NCBI GenBank assembly: GCA_016191235.1 | Contig: JACPOZ010000052.1 | Span: 1 to 45,859, forward strand | From: Gammaproteobacteria bacterium | GTDB lineage: Bacteria > Pseudomonadota > Gammaproteobacteria > Ga0077554 > Ga007554 | Direction: 5' to 3' | Length of the DNA stretch: 45,859 nt | In this document: piece after piece, positions 31,302 to 40,608 of the stretch | How the letters are laid out: each line of letters begins with the position of its first letter | Numbering within the stretch: the first letter of the stretch is position 1 | The notes under the pieces: generated by a model | Told to the model about the DNA's origin: nothing | What the model saw: only the letters and a program-made list of their open reading frames with translations | The model's database searches: none | Translations under genes and position numbers: made by a program

Positions 31302-32339
31302 ATGGATGTAGCAGAATTACTCGCGTTCAGCGTCAAAAACAAGGCTTCCGATCTCCATCTCTCGGCGGGGTTGCCACCTATGATACGCGTGGATGGCGAC
31401 GTGCGGCGCATCAATGTCCCGCCGCTGGATCACAAGGCCGTGCAGGGCATGCTTTACGACATCATGAATGACCGGCAGCGCAAGGACTTCGAGGAGCTGT
31501 TCGAAACCGACTTCTCCTTCGAGATACCTGATCTGGCGCGCTTCCGCGTCAACGTATTTAACCATAATCGCGGCGCGGGCGGGGTATTCCGCACCATTCC
31601 CTCGACTATCCTGTCGCTTGAGGATTTAGGTTGCCCGGCAGTGTTCAAGGAGATTGCCGACAACCCGCGCGGCCTGGTGCTGGTGACCGGGCCGACCGGC
31701 TCGGGTAAATCGACCACCCTTGCGGCGATGGTTGATTACAAGAACAATAACGAGTTCGGCCACATCCTCACTATCGAAGACCCCATCGAGTTCGTCCATA
31801 CCAGCAAAAAGTGCCTGGTCAACCAGCGCGAGGTGCACCGCGATACCCTGGGATTCAGCCAATCACTGCGCTCCGCGCTGCGTGAAGACCCGGACATTAT
31901 CCTGGTCGGTGAAATGCGCGACCCGGAAACCATCCGTCTGGCGCTGACCGCAGCGGAGACCGGCCACCTCGTGTTCGGCACGCTGCACACCAATTCTGCG
32001 GCCAAGACCATCGACCGTATCATCGACGTGTTCCCAGCGGCGGAAAAGGACATGGTGCGTTCCATGCTCTCGGAATCGCTACGCGCGGTTATCTCCCAGG
32101 CATTGTTGAAAAAAGTGGGGGGAGGGCGTGTCGCGGCGCATGAGATCATGATCGGTACCCCCGCCATCCGCAACCTGATCCGCGAAAACAAGATACCGCA
32201 GATGTACTCCGCCATCCAGACTGGCCAGGCCATCGGCATGCAAACCCTCGACCAGACGCTGATCGAGCTGGTGCGCAAGGGTGTCGTCAGCCGTATTGAC
32301 GCGCGGGGGCGAGCGGTGAATAAAGAGTCATTTAAGTAA
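31302..32339 (+). CDS. pilT: Type IV pilus retraction ATPase PilT
   Basis: 345 residues, the normal PilT length. A PAS-like N-terminal domain (MDVAELLAFSVKNKASDLHL) is followed by the ATPase core. The Walker A motif is G130-P-T-G-S-G-K-S137. Asp-box and Walker B regions contain ILTIEDPIEFVH and DPDIILVGEMRDPETI, and the His box includes GHLVFGTLHTNSA. The AIRNLIRE motif near the C-terminus is required for retraction in PilT proteins. It powers pilus retraction and twitching. ATG 31302 has GAGG 9 bases upstream; the longer frame from 31194 is not supported. No pilU follows; a minus-strand ABC gene comes after 6 bases. Confidence 0.96.
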   Translation: MDVAELLAFSVKNKASDLHLSAGLPPMIRVDGDVRRINVPPLDHKAVQGMLYDIMNDRQRKDFEELFETDFSFEIPDLARFRVNVFNHNRGAGGVFRTIPSTILSLEDLGCPAVFKEIADNPRGLVLVTGPTGSGKSTTLAAMVDYKNNNEFGHILTIEDPIEFVHTSKKCLVNQREVHRDTLGFSQSLRSALREDPDIILVGEMRDPETIRLALTAAETGHLVFGTLHTNSAAKTIDRIIDVFPAAEKDMVRSMLSESLRAVISQALLKKVGGGRVAAHEIMIGTPAIRNLIRENKIPQMYSAIQTGQAIGMQTLDQTLIELVRKGVVSRIDARGRAVNKESFK

Positions 32340-32345
32340 CTCGTA

Positions 32346-33116
32346 TCATTCCGGCACAAAGACCCGTTTTCCGCCTACTGAAAAGCACTGAATGGGATGT
32401 CCATAAAGCCGCGCCAGATTCTCTTCTGTAAGGATCTGGGGCAGCTTTCCCTGTGTAGTTTCCCCTTCCCCGAACAACATTAGGGCGTGATCGCAATAGC
32501 GCGCCGTCAGGTTCAGGTCGTGGCCGATCATCAGCAGCGCCTTGCCGCGCTCGCGGGTTTGGCGGACGAGCAGGTCGAGAATGGTGATCTGGTGGTGTAG
32601 GTCGAGGTGATTGGCGGGTTCGTCAAGCAGCAGCAGTTGTGGATCCTGGGTGAGTAGGGTGGCGATGGCAAGCCGCTGCCGTTCGCCGCCGGAAAGTGTG
32701 CCGGCCTGACGAGACGCCATGCCATCCATGCCAACGGCTGCGAGGGCCTGCTGCGCCAACATATGATCTTCTTCACTTTCCCAGTCCCAGGCGTTCAGAT
32801 AAGGATGCCGTCCGATCAGGGCGGTTTCCAGTACCGTGCTGGGGAACGGGTCTTCGCTATGCTGAAAGAGCACGCTGATGGATTGGGCGATATGGCGGCG
32901 TGGCAGACGGGTTAGCGGTTGTTCCTCCAGGTATATTGTCCCGGCATCGGGTGCGCGTAGGCCGGCCAGGGTATGGAGCAGGGTAGTCTTGCCGATGCCG
33001 TTGCGCCCCAGTATCCCCCAGCACTGGCCGCGCTCGATGGCGAGGTTTAATCCGCGGCAGACACTTTTGCCCGCGATGGAGACGGCCAGATCATTGACTG
33101 TAAGTAGCGCGGGCAT
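32346..33116 (-). CDS. ABC transporter ATP-binding protein, FecE/BtuD type
   Basis: 256 residues. Walker A is GRNGIGKTT, the Q-loop is at VLFQHSED, the ABC signature is LSGGERQRLAIA, Walker B is LLLLDEPANHLD and the switch histidine is in MIGHDLN. Sequence and partner type place it with ATPases of FecCD/BtuCD importers for vitamin B12, heme or iron-siderophores. The start ATG 33114-33116 shares one base with the permease stop (TGATG), so the pair is translationally coupled. No substrate-binding protein or TonB receptor is present here, so the substrate cannot be named. Confidence 0.9.
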   Translation of the reverse strand: MPALLTVNDLAVSIAGKSVCRGLNLAIERGQCWGILGRNGIGKTTLLHTLAGLRAPDAGTIYLEEQPLTRLPRRHIAQSISVLFQHSEDPFPSTVLETALIGRHPYLNAWDWESEEDHMLAQQALAAVGMDGMASRQAGTLSGGERQRLAIATLLTQDPQLLLLDEPANHLDLHHQITILDLLVRQTRERGKALLMIGHDLNLTARYCDHALMLFGEGETTQGKLPQILTEENLARLYGHPIQCFSVGGKRVFVPE

Positions 33117-34081
33117 CAGCGGGGGCTGCGTTGGAGCAGATAGAGAAACACCGGCACACCCAACAGCGCCGTAATCACACCCACCGGCAATTGCTGCGGA
33201 GCTACCACGGTGCGCGCCAGGGTGTCGGCAACCGTCAGCAGACTGCCGCCGAGCAGCACGGCGGCGGGGAGCAGCAGGCGCTGGTCATTTCCGATGGCTA
33301 GGCGCAGCAGGTGCGGTACGACCAGGCCAACAAAGCCGACGCTGCCCGCCAACGTCACCGCCACGGCGGTGAGCAGTGAGGCAATCAGATAGATCTGCCA
33401 ACGTAGCGGCGCAATCGCCACTCCTAACGCGCCAGCCTGCAGCTCACCACGTGAAAGTACATTGAGATTGCGGGCCAGGGGCAGACATGCCATCACACCC
33501 AGCGCCAGTACTATCAGTCCCGGCCACGGGTTATCGGCGTGGCTGAGATTGCCCATCAACCAGAACAGCATGCCGCGTAGCTGGGCATCGGGGCTGATGG
33601 CGAGGATAAAACTGATCACCGCGCCCCAGCCTGCGGCACAGACGACACCTGTCAAAAGCAGATGGGATGAAGTCCAACTGCCGTGGCCATGCGCCAGCGT
33701 GAACACCAGCAGCATGGACAGCAGGGCGCCGCCAAAGGCGCTGCCGGTGAGCCATGCGCCACTCGCGCCCAACAACATGGAGAGCAGTGCGCCCACGGCT
33801 GCACCGCCCGAGATGCCCAGGATGTAAGGATCGGCCAGTGGATTGCGCAACAGCACTTGCATCAATGCGCCAGCCAGCGCCAGCAGGCCGCCGGTGGCGA
33901 ACGCGGAAGCCGCGCGCGGCAGGCGCAGGTCCAGCATCAGGCTGCGGTTCAATCCGCCTGCGCCATTGAGCACCGCCCACAGCTCCGGCCAGCGTATCGT
34001 CACGCTGCCGAATGCCAGCGCGAGGATCACGCTCGCCACGGACAGCAGGAACAGGCTGGGCAGGAGGACGCGTTTTCTCAT
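33116..34081 (-). CDS. FecCD/BtuC-type ABC transporter permease
   Basis: 321 residues with about ten hydrophobic helices. Family blocks are RLPRAASAFATGGLLALAGA, LLRNPLADPYILGISGGAA, and the coupling and gate region GSVGFVGLVVPHLLRLAIGND. It would import a metal chelate (cobalamin, heme or siderophore) across the inner membrane with the ATPase just downstream. ATG 34081 has GGGG 5 bases upstream, better than the TTG at 34099. A HAD phosphatase gene ends 14 bases before it on the same strand, making a three-gene unit. Confidence 0.92.
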   Translation of the reverse strand: MRKRVLLPSLFLLSVASVILALAFGSVTIRWPELWAVLNGAGGLNRSLMLDLRLPRAASAFATGGLLALAGALMQVLLRNPLADPYILGISGGAAVGALLSMLLGASGAWLTGSAFGGALLSMLLVFTLAHGHGSWTSSHLLLTGVVCAAGWGAVISFILAISPDAQLRGMLFWLMGNLSHADNPWPGLIVLALGVMACLPLARNLNVLSRGELQAGALGVAIAPLRWQIYLIASLLTAVAVTLAGSVGFVGLVVPHLLRLAIGNDQRLLLPAAVLLGGSLLTVADTLARTVVAPQQLPVGVITALLGVPVFLYLLQRSPR

Positions 34082-34095
34082 CAAAACCCCATTTT

Positions 34096-34779
34096 TCAAA
34101 GGGGGGGTGATCCCGCTTTGTTGGGGGATCTAAGGCTGATGATCGGCCATCCCCTCATCCGGGCGTGATCGGCCAGGGTGTCATCCGGATCGACTGCCAC
34201 GGGGTGGGTGACCATCTCCAGCAACGGCAGATCGTTTAGCGAGTCGCTGTAAAACCAGCTCGAAGCCAAATTTATGCCATTGGTTTTTAACCAGTTTTTC
34301 AGGCATTTCACTTTGCCTTCGCGGAAGCTGGGAACACCTGCCACGTTGCCGGTATAACGTCCATCCAGCATCTCTGGTTCTGTGGCGATAAGATGATCCA
34401 CGTTCAGCGCAGCGGCGATAAGTTCTGTGACAAAGCGATTGGTGGCGGTAATGATCAACAGCAGGTGGCCCTGTGCGCGGTGATTTGCCAGCAGGTCACG
34501 CGCCGCCGGGAGCATGATGGGCGCTATTTTTTCCTGCATGAAGATTTCGCGCCAGGTGCGCAGGGTTTCAACGTCGTGCTCCGCCAGGGGACGCAATGAA
34601 AAGCGTAGAAATTCGTGGATGTCCAGCGTGCCCACTTTGTATTCTTCATAGAAGCGCCGGTTTTCACGTTCGTAGTTTTCGCCGTCGACGATACCCTGCT
34701 CCACCAGAAATCGCCCCCACAGGTAATCGCTATCGCCGCCCAGCAGGGTATTGTCCAGGTCAAAAATTGCAAGATTCAA
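34096..34779 (-). CDS. HAD-IB family phosphatase (SerB/CicA-like)
   Basis: 227 residues. The HAD nucleophile motif is D7-L-D9-N-T at the N-terminus. The subfamily IB cap is helical (about 20-80). The second motif is IITATNRF, and motif IV is FYSDSLNDLPLLEMV. It is a cytoplasmic phosphomonoesterase resembling phosphoserine phosphatase; the substrate is unknown. The start appears to be TTG 34779, since the frame begins at the DxDxT strand there and GGAG stands about 9 bases upstream. In Pseudomonas a similar gene adjoins rppH and ptsP, as it does here, though in the opposite orientation. Confidence 0.88.
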   Translation of the reverse strand: MNLAIFDLDNTLLGGDSDYLWGRFLVEQGIVDGENYERENRRFYEEYKVGTLDIHEFLRFSLRPLAEHDVETLRTWREIFMQEKIAPIMLPAARDLLANHRAQGHLLLIITATNRFVTELIAAALNVDHLIATEPEMLDGRYTGNVAGVPSFREGKVKCLKNWLKTNGINLASSWFYSDSLNDLPLLEMVTHPVAVDPDDTLADHARMRGWPIISLRSPNKAGSPPL

Positions 34780-34974
34780 AACGGGTGCTCCACATTATTT
34801 TGAGGATAGTGAAACAAAAGCATAGAGGGGAAAGTCGAACAGGTAAAGCACGTGTTGAAACTCGCGGCAAGCGACGTTCGCCATAATCCTCAAGCGCCAC
34901 GATTTCGCATTTGCGGAAGAGCATGGATTTGTGGAACAATGTGGTTAAGTTAGTTATTTTAAAGCGGCGCGCAA

Positions 34975-35517
34975 GTGATTGATGCAGATGGTTACAGACC
35001 CAACGTGGGGATCATCGTGAGCAACCTGTCTGGCCGGGTGTTCTGGGCCCGGCGCATCGGTCAGGACGCTTGGCAATTCCCGCAAGGCGGCATCCGGGAG
35101 CACGAGTCCCCGGAGGAGGCGATGTATCGCGAATTGTACGAGGAGATTGGGCTGCACGCCACCGATGTCGCAATCATCGGCCACACCCGTGGCTGGCTGC
35201 GTTACCGCCTGCCCCACAAGCTGATCCGCCATGGCTGCAAGCCGTTGTGCATCGGCCAAAAGCAGGTATGGTATATGCTGCACCTGATGAGCGACGAGAA
35301 CTGTGTCAGGCTGGACCGGAGCGACAAGCCGGAGTTTGATTGCTGGCGCTGGGTAAACTACTGGTATCCGCTGCGGGAGATTGTGTCGTTCAAACGCCGC
35401 GTCTATCAGCGCGCCCTGTGCGAACTGGCGCCTTTGCTCAAGCAGCAGAATCAGCGCAAAGAGCCGTACCGCCCACTGATATTGGAAAGCAGCATGCAAC
35501 ACAAAGCGGGTCGTTGA
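34975..35517 (+). CDS. rppH: RNA pyrophosphohydrolase RppH
   Basis: 180 residues of Nudix fold. The Nudix box is [20 protein letters not shown] followed by IG, complete. [17 protein letters not shown] at the start and [21 protein letters not shown] are RppH signatures. It removes pyrophosphate from 5'-triphosphate mRNA ends and so opens them to RNase E decay. The start is GTG 34975. The 195-base region upstream (34780-34974) should hold divergent promoters for this gene and the HAD gene; no clear boxes were assigned. ptsP follows 47 bases downstream, the usual pairing. Confidence 0.95.
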   Translation: MIDADGYRPNVGIIVSNLSGRVFWARRIGQDAWQFPQGGIREHESPEEAMYRELYEEIGLHATDVAIIGHTRGWLRYRLPHKLIRHGCKPLCIGQKQVWYMLHLMSDENCVRLDRSDKPEFDCWRWVNYWYPLREIVSFKRRVYQRALCELAPLLKQQNQRKEPYRPLILESSMQHKAGR

Positions 35518-35564
35518 CCACCCCCGCAGTCGCAACCCTAAAGGCGCTCACAGCTCAACCAACC

Positions 35565-37880
35565 ATGCTCGACATCCTGCGCCGCATTATCCAAGAGGTC
35601 AACGCCGCCCAGAACCTGGGGCAGGCACTCGCCATTATTGTCAAACGCGTCAAGCAAGAGATGGCTGCCGAGGTTTGCTCGGTCTATCTGGCCGACCCCG
35701 ACACGGAGCACTACGTGCTGATGGCCAGCGACGGGCTTAACCCAGCCGCCGTCGGTGTGGTGCGTCTGGCGCCGGGCGAGGGGATCATCAGCGTGGTCGC
35801 CGAGACCGCCGAACCACTTAATCTTGACAGCGCCACCAGCCATCCACGTTACCGCTTCATCGCCGAGACCGGCGAGGAGCACTATCATGCCTTCCTCGGT
35901 GTGCCGATCATTCACCATCGCAGGGTGCTGGGCGTGCTCGTGGTGCGTCAGTTTGCCCGCCGTCGTTTCGGGGAAGACGAGGTCGCCTTCCTGGTGACCG
36001 TCGCGGCCCAGCTTTCGGGGGCTATCGCCCATGCCCAGGCGAGCGGCGGGATCGACGGGCTGAATGGTAGCGCCGCGCACGAACTGCGCCCTATCGATGG
36101 TCTGCCGGGCGCGCCGGGCGTAGCCATAGGCACGGCGATGGTCGCTTATCCCGCTGCGGATCTGGACGCCGTGCCGGATCGAAAAATCACCAACATTGAC
36201 GCCGAGGTGGCCGCCTTCATGGCAGCAGTTGAGGCGGTGCGGGCCGACATCCAGGTGCTCAGTGAACGTCTTAGCCCGATGCTACAGGCCGAAGACCGCG
36301 CGCTGTTCGATGCCTATCGGCTTATGCTGGGCAGCGACAGTCTGGTGGACAACACGGTGCAGCGCATCCGCGCCGGGAGCTGGGCTTCCGGCGCCTTGCG
36401 CGAAACGGTCAACGAACACGCGCGCATCTTCGATGAGATGGATGACCCCTACATCCGCGAACGCGCCGAAGATATCCGCGACCTGGGGCGGCGCATCCTG
36501 GTGTGCCTGCAAAGCGGCAAGCGCAGCCAACCGCCTTATCCACCCAGGACTATCCTGGTGGGCGAAGAGATTACCGCCACCCTGCTTGCCGAAGTGCCCC
36601 ATGAGCGGCTGGTCGGTGTGATATCGGCGCGCGGCTCCAGCTCCTCGCATGTCGCCATCCTCGCGCGCGCGATGGGTATCCCCGCCGTAGTGGGCGCGAA
36701 CGATCTGCCCGTGGCGCGCATGGACGGGCAGGAAATGATTGTCGATGGTCACTTGGGCAGGGTGTACGTAAAACCCACTGCCAGTCTGCGCGTTGAATAC
36801 GCCCGCCTGGAGCGCGAAGAGGCGGAGGTCGCCGCCGGTCTTGCGGAATTGCGCGACCTCCCCGCCGTAACAATGGACGGCATCCATGTCCCCCTCTATG
36901 CCAATACCGGATTGTTGTCTGATGTCGCCTCATCGCTCAACAGCGGCGCGGAGGGTATCGGGCTGTACCGCACCGAAATCCCCTTCATGATCCGCCAGCG
37001 CTTTCCCAGTGAGGAGGAGCAGAGCCGAGTCTATCGCCAGGTGCTGGAGGCCTACGCGCCCCGGCCGGTGACGCTGCGCACACTGGATGTGGGAGGTGAC
37101 AAGGATTTGCCGTATTTTCCCATCACCGAAGACAATCCCTTCCTCGGCTGGCGCGGCATCCGCATCACCCTTGACCATCCCGAAATCTTTATCGTACAAC
37201 TGCGTGCCATGCTGCGCGCCAGCGCGGGATTGAACAACCTGCACGTGCTGTTGCCCATGATCAGTGGCGTCACCGAGATCGACGAAGCGCAGAGACTGCT
37301 GGACCGCGCCTACCGGGAATTGGTCGAGGCTGGGGAAACTATCGTGCGGCCCCATGTCGGTGCAATGGTGGAGGTGCCCTCTGCGGTGTATCAGACCGAA
37401 GCACTGGCGCGGCGCGTGGATTTCCTCTCGGTCGGCACCAACGACCTCACCCAGTATCTGCTTGCCGTGGACCGCAACAACGCCCGCGTCGCAAACCTCT
37501 ACGATTCGCTGCACCCTGCCGTGCTGCGCGCCCTCATGCAAGTGGTCGATGGTGCGCACCGGCAAGGCAAACCTGTCAGCGTATGCGGAGAAATGGCCGG
37601 CGACCCGGCGGCGGCGCTGCTGCTGCTGGGCATGGGTATCGACAGCCTGAGCATGAGCGCCGCCAGCCTGCCGCGCATCAAATGGGTGATACGCAACATC
37701 AGCCGCGCCCACGCACGGGAGATACTTGAGCATGCGCTTGCCCTGGAAGACCCTGTATCCATCCGCGCTTATCTCAATGCCCGCTTGGAAGAGGCTGGTC
37801 TTGGCAGTCTGGTAAGAGGCGGCGCACCGTCCGCGAAACATGTCTTGCCTGGCAAGGCAAAGATTGCGGGCGGCGGTTGA
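35565..37880 (+). CDS. ptsP: Nitrogen phosphotransferase system enzyme I, PtsP (EI-Ntr)
   Basis: 771 residues. An N-terminal GAF domain (about 5-150) is followed by the PEP-utilising enzyme I domains. The phosphorylated histidine is H362 in SSSSHVAILARAMGIPAVVG. The C-terminal PEP-binding region includes EGIGLYRTEIPFM, TLRTLDVGGDKDLPY and FLSVGTNDLTQYLLAVDR. PtsP takes phosphate from PEP and passes it to NPr, linking nitrogen status to regulation; glutamine acts on the GAF domain in E. coli. ATG 35565 is chosen because the GAF domain begins there (MLDILRRIIQEVN); the frame is open back to 35340 but overlaps rppH. npr and ptsN are not in the window. Confidence 0.95.
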   Translation: MLDILRRIIQEVNAAQNLGQALAIIVKRVKQEMAAEVCSVYLADPDTEHYVLMASDGLNPAAVGVVRLAPGEGIISVVAETAEPLNLDSATSHPRYRFIAETGEEHYHAFLGVPIIHHRRVLGVLVVRQFARRRFGEDEVAFLVTVAAQLSGAIAHAQASGGIDGLNGSAAHELRPIDGLPGAPGVAIGTAMVAYPAADLDAVPDRKITNIDAEVAAFMAAVEAVRADIQVLSERLSPMLQAEDRALFDAYRLMLGSDSLVDNTVQRIRAGSWASGALRETVNEHARIFDEMDDPYIRERAEDIRDLGRRILVCLQSGKRSQPPYPPRTILVGEEITATLLAEVPHERLVGVISARGSSSSHVAILARAMGIPAVVGANDLPVARMDGQEMIVDGHLGRVYVKPTASLRVEYARLEREEAEVAAGLAELRDLPAVTMDGIHVPLYANTGLLSDVASSLNSGAEGIGLYRTEIPFMIRQRFPSEEEQSRVYRQVLEAYAPRPVTLRTLDVGGDKDLPYFPITEDNPFLGWRGIRITLDHPEIFIVQLRAMLRASAGLNNLHVLLPMISGVTEIDEAQRLLDRAYRELVEAGETIVRPHVGAMVEVPSAVYQTEALARRVDFLSVGTNDLTQYLLAVDRNNARVANLYDSLHPAVLRALMQVVDGAHRQGKPVSVCGEMAGDPAAALLLLGMGIDSLSMSAASLPRIKWVIRNISRAHAREILEHALALEDPVSIRAYLNARLEEAGLGSLVRGGAPSAKHVLPGKAKIAGGG

Positions 37881-37951
37881 GAGTCCCTGTATTTCGAGAG
37901 AAGTGGCTGTAAAATTAAATCCAGTCAATCAAAACCAGAGAGGGATCGAAC

Positions 37952-38383
37952 ATGATTATGACGCATCGCATACTACCATTCGTGATGGCAGCAACATTAT
38001 TGGTGCCGTTTGCAGTGTCAGCGGAACCCGATACGCATACTGAAAAGGAACATAAATCCGCCCACCATTTCACCGAATCCTGGGCAAAAACACTGAGCGA
38101 CGATCAGAAGTCTCGTGTGGATATGATGCACCTTGAACTCGACCGCGAACTGGTTGTGTTAAAGGCGCAAGAGGAGCTTGTGCAAAAGCAGATTAACGCG
38201 CTGGCGACGCGGGATAATACAGCCACCAACACGCTTCACGCGAAGATCGACGAATTGATGGGCGTAAAAAAACAGATTATGCGTTCCCGTTACGCGCATA
38301 TCCTGGAAATGCGCGCGATACTAACGCCAGCACAACGCATCTCATATGATATGCAGACACTTGAACGCAGTGGTGTTAAGTGA
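37952..38383 (+). CDS. Spy/CpxP-like periplasmic protein
   Basis: 143 residues. A signal peptide (about 1-24, ending FAVSA-EPDT) is followed by a His-rich segment (KEHKSAHHF) and an all-helical domain. It contains WAKTLSDDQKSRVDMMHLEL in the middle and ILTPAQRISYDMQTL at the end, each resembling the LTxxQ motif of the Spy/CpxP/ZraP family. These act as periplasmic chaperones or metal-responsive stress sensors. ATG 37952 has GAGGG 7 bases upstream. It lies 71 bases after ptsP and is probably separately expressed. The His-rich part could bind metal, but this is inference. Confidence 0.78.
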   Translation: MIMTHRILPFVMAATLLVPFAVSAEPDTHTEKEHKSAHHFTESWAKTLSDDQKSRVDMMHLELDRELVVLKAQEELVQKQINALATRDNTATNTLHAKIDELMGVKKQIMRSRYAHILEMRAILTPAQRISYDMQTLERSGVK

Positions 38384-38425
38384 TTTTTGACTGGGCTGCG
38401 TAGTCCGAAGCCCAGTAGACCCCTA

Positions 38426-39121
38426 TCACCTCCTGATAGCCAGCCATTCCGCCGTCAATCGCTGGCCCTGCGCGACTTGGGACGGACTCATCCGGGCTAT
38501 CAGCCTGTCGCGGGAAGCAGTCGCCCTTATGGCAACCGCAGCGTTGTCAAACGGCTTTGGAAGGCTGTTGCTGAAGTAGGCCGCCAAGGTGTACCACTTG
38601 AGGGCCTCTACAGGATCAGGTGCTACGCCGCTCCCATGCTCGAAAAAGCTACCAAGCGCATAATGCGCCGCTGCCATGCCTTGCTCCGCCGCGCCACGCA
38701 TTAAGCGCATTGATCTGGCATAATTTTGGGGTACGCCATCTCCCTTGTGGTACATCCATCCAAGATGATACATGGACGGCCCGTAGCCTCGCTGAGCGGC
38801 TCGGGTAAACCATAAGACAGCTTGACCCTCATCCTTCGTGACGCCCCAGCCATGGGAATAAAGGGTGCCAAGCGTGTACTGCGCTCTGGGGTGGCCGCGC
38901 TCAGCCGCATTCTGTAGCCACTGCGCTGCCTTCGTGTGGTTCTGGGAAAAGCCCATGGTCCAACCGTGGAAGTTGCCGGAATAATAGGCGTAACCCAGCT
39001 CGAACTGCGCCTTGTCATGCCATATCCCTAGAGCAGCGACGGTCAATATGATCGCAGCACCAAGAGCTGGCGCTAGCAACCTGATGCCGCTAATGCGAAA
39101 TGAAGCGTGCGCCCATCTCAT
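38426..39121 (-). CDS. Sel1-repeat (TPR-like) protein with N-terminal membrane anchor
   Basis: 231 residues. One N-terminal hydrophobic helix (about 13-32) is followed by four Sel1-like repeats (about 38-185), seen as AAQWLQNAAERGHPRAQYTLG, AVLWFTRAAQRGYGPSMYHLG, SMRLMRGAAEQGMAAAHYALG and ALKWYTLAAYFSNS. Such proteins are usually scaffolds exposed in the periplasm or at the inner membrane. Partner unknown. The start is ATG 39121. It lies downstream of ffh on the same strand, 140 bases away, with a TTCCATTTC/GAAATGGAA inverted repeat between. It converges on the Spy-like gene. Confidence 0.85.
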   Translation of the reverse strand: MRWAHASFRISGIRLLAPALGAAIILTVAALGIWHDKAQFELGYAYYSGNFHGWTMGFSQNHTKAAQWLQNAAERGHPRAQYTLGTLYSHGWGVTKDEGQAVLWFTRAAQRGYGPSMYHLGWMYHKGDGVPQNYARSMRLMRGAAEQGMAAAHYALGSFFEHGSGVAPDPVEALKWYTLAAYFSNSLPKPFDNAAVAIRATASRDRLIARMSPSQVAQGQRLTAEWLAIRR

Positions 39122-39261
39122 TCCTGAAGTCCCTGATGGAAATCATGTAAATGATCGGTTATTCCATTTCTAAATCAACAGTGAAACCGTAGGACGCACC
39201 CTGCACAATTACTAACGTTTCGAAATGGAAATAGAATTAGACGAAACCAGCCTCTCGCACT

Positions 39262-40608
39262 TCAAAAAGGCAAACGCCCCTTCATCCCGCGCATCAGTTT
39301 GGCGATGCCGCCGCCTTTGGACATCTGTTTCATCATCCGCTGCATCTGGTCAAACTGCTTGAGCAGGCGGTTGACATCCTGCACCTGTACACCAGACCCA
39401 GCGGCGATGCGGCGCTTGCGTGAGCCTTTGATGACGTCTGGGAAGTGGCGCTCCTGGCGGGTCATCGAGTTGATGATGGCCTCCATGCGCACCACCTCTT
39501 TGTCATTGACCTGATCCTTGACCTTCTGTGGCACGTTGGACATGCCCGGCATCTTGTCCATAAGGCTCGCCATGCCGCCCATTTTGCGCATTTGCTGCAT
39601 TTGGTCGCGGAAGTCCTCCAGGTCAAAACCCTTGCCCTTTTTGAGCTTGCCCGCGAGTTTTTCCGCCTGCTCGCGGTCGATGTTGCGTTCGACCTCTTCC
39701 ACCAGGCTCAACACATCGCCCATGCCGAGGATGCGCGAGGCGACACGGTCGGGATGGAAGGGTTCCAGCGCGGCAGTCTTTTCGCCGACACCGAGGAATT
39801 TGATGGGCTTGCCGGTGACGTGCCGGATTGACAGCGCCGCACCGCCGCGCGCATCGCCGTCGGTCTTGGTGAGCACCACGCCAGTCAGCGGCAGGGCCTC
39901 ATTGAAGGCCTTGGCGGTGTTGATCGCGTCCTGGCCGGTCATGCTGTCAACCACGAACAGCGTCTCGATGGGCTGCAACGCGCCGTGCAGGCGCTTGATC
40001 TCGTCCATCATCTCCGCGTCGATATGCAAACGGCCCGCGGTGTCGATGATCACTACGTCGATGAAGCGCTTGCGGGCCTCCTCCACTGCTTCTTGCGCGA
40101 TCTTGACCGGATCCTGGGAGGGGTCGCTCGGATAAAACACCGCGCCGACCTCTTTGGCCAGTGTTTCGAGCTGGTCGATAGCCGCAGGGCGGTAGATATC
40201 GCAGCTTGCCACCAGCACGGTCTTCTTGCGGCGTTCTTTAAGGAGGCGCGAGAGTTTGGCGACCGTGGTGGTCTTGCCGGAACCTTGCAAACCGGCCATC
40301 AGGATAATCGCGGGTGGTTGCACACTCAGGTTGATATCCGCTGCCTCGCCGATGACAGCGACCAACTCATCATGCACCACCTTGACCAAAGCCTGGCCGG
40401 GGGTCAGGCTTTGCAAGACTTCATGGCCGACGGCCCGCTCCCGCACGTGCTCGATAAAGTCGCGCACGACCGGCAGTGCAACATCCGCCTCCAGCAACGC
40501 CATGCGCACCTCGCGTAGCGTCTCCTTAATGTTGTCCTCGGTCAGCCGCCCCTGCCCACGCAGGCGCTGCAATACGCCATTTAGCCGTTCTGTCAGATTG
40601 TTAAACAT
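39262..40608 (-). CDS. ffh: Signal recognition particle protein Ffh
   Basis: 448 residues. An N-terminal four-helix N domain precedes the SRP GTPase G domain with GLQGSGKTTT (G1), DTAGRLHID (G3) and TKTDGDARGG (G4). The C-terminal M domain is methionine-rich (MGGMASLMDKMPGMSN, then GSGVQVQDVNRLLKQF). It binds 4.5S RNA and signal sequences and delivers ribosomes to FtsY at the inner membrane. The start is ATG 40608. In E. coli ypjD and yfjD adjoin ffh; here they are separated by about 25 kb, and no rpsP-rimM-trmD cluster is next to it. Confidence 0.97.
   Translation of the reverse strand: MFNNLTERLNGVLQRLRGQGRLTEDNIKETLREVRMALLEADVALPVVRDFIEHVRERAVGHEVLQSLTPGQALVKVVHDELVAVIGEAADINLSVQPPAIILMAGLQGSGKTTTVAKLSRLLKERRKKTVLVASCDIYRPAAIDQLETLAKEVGAVFYPSDPSQDPVKIAQEAVEEARKRFIDVVIIDTAGRLHIDAEMMDEIKRLHGALQPIETLFVVDSMTGQDAINTAKAFNEALPLTGVVLTKTDGDARGGAALSIRHVTGKPIKFLGVGEKTAALEPFHPDRVASRILGMGDVLSLVEEVERNIDREQAEKLAGKLKKGKGFDLEDFRDQMQQMRKMGGMASLMDKMPGMSNVPQKVKDQVNDKEVVRMEAIINSMTRQERHFPDVIKGSRKRRIAAGSGVQVQDVNRLLKQFDQMQRMMKQMSKGGGIAKLMRGMKGRLPF

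Noticed and set aside
38390-38416. ACTGGGCT/AGCCCAGT hairpin between the Spy-like and Sel1 genes as terminator
   Set aside because: The stem is real, but no T run follows it on the plus strand and the minus strand ends in A-rich sequence, so it is not a canonical intrinsic terminator.
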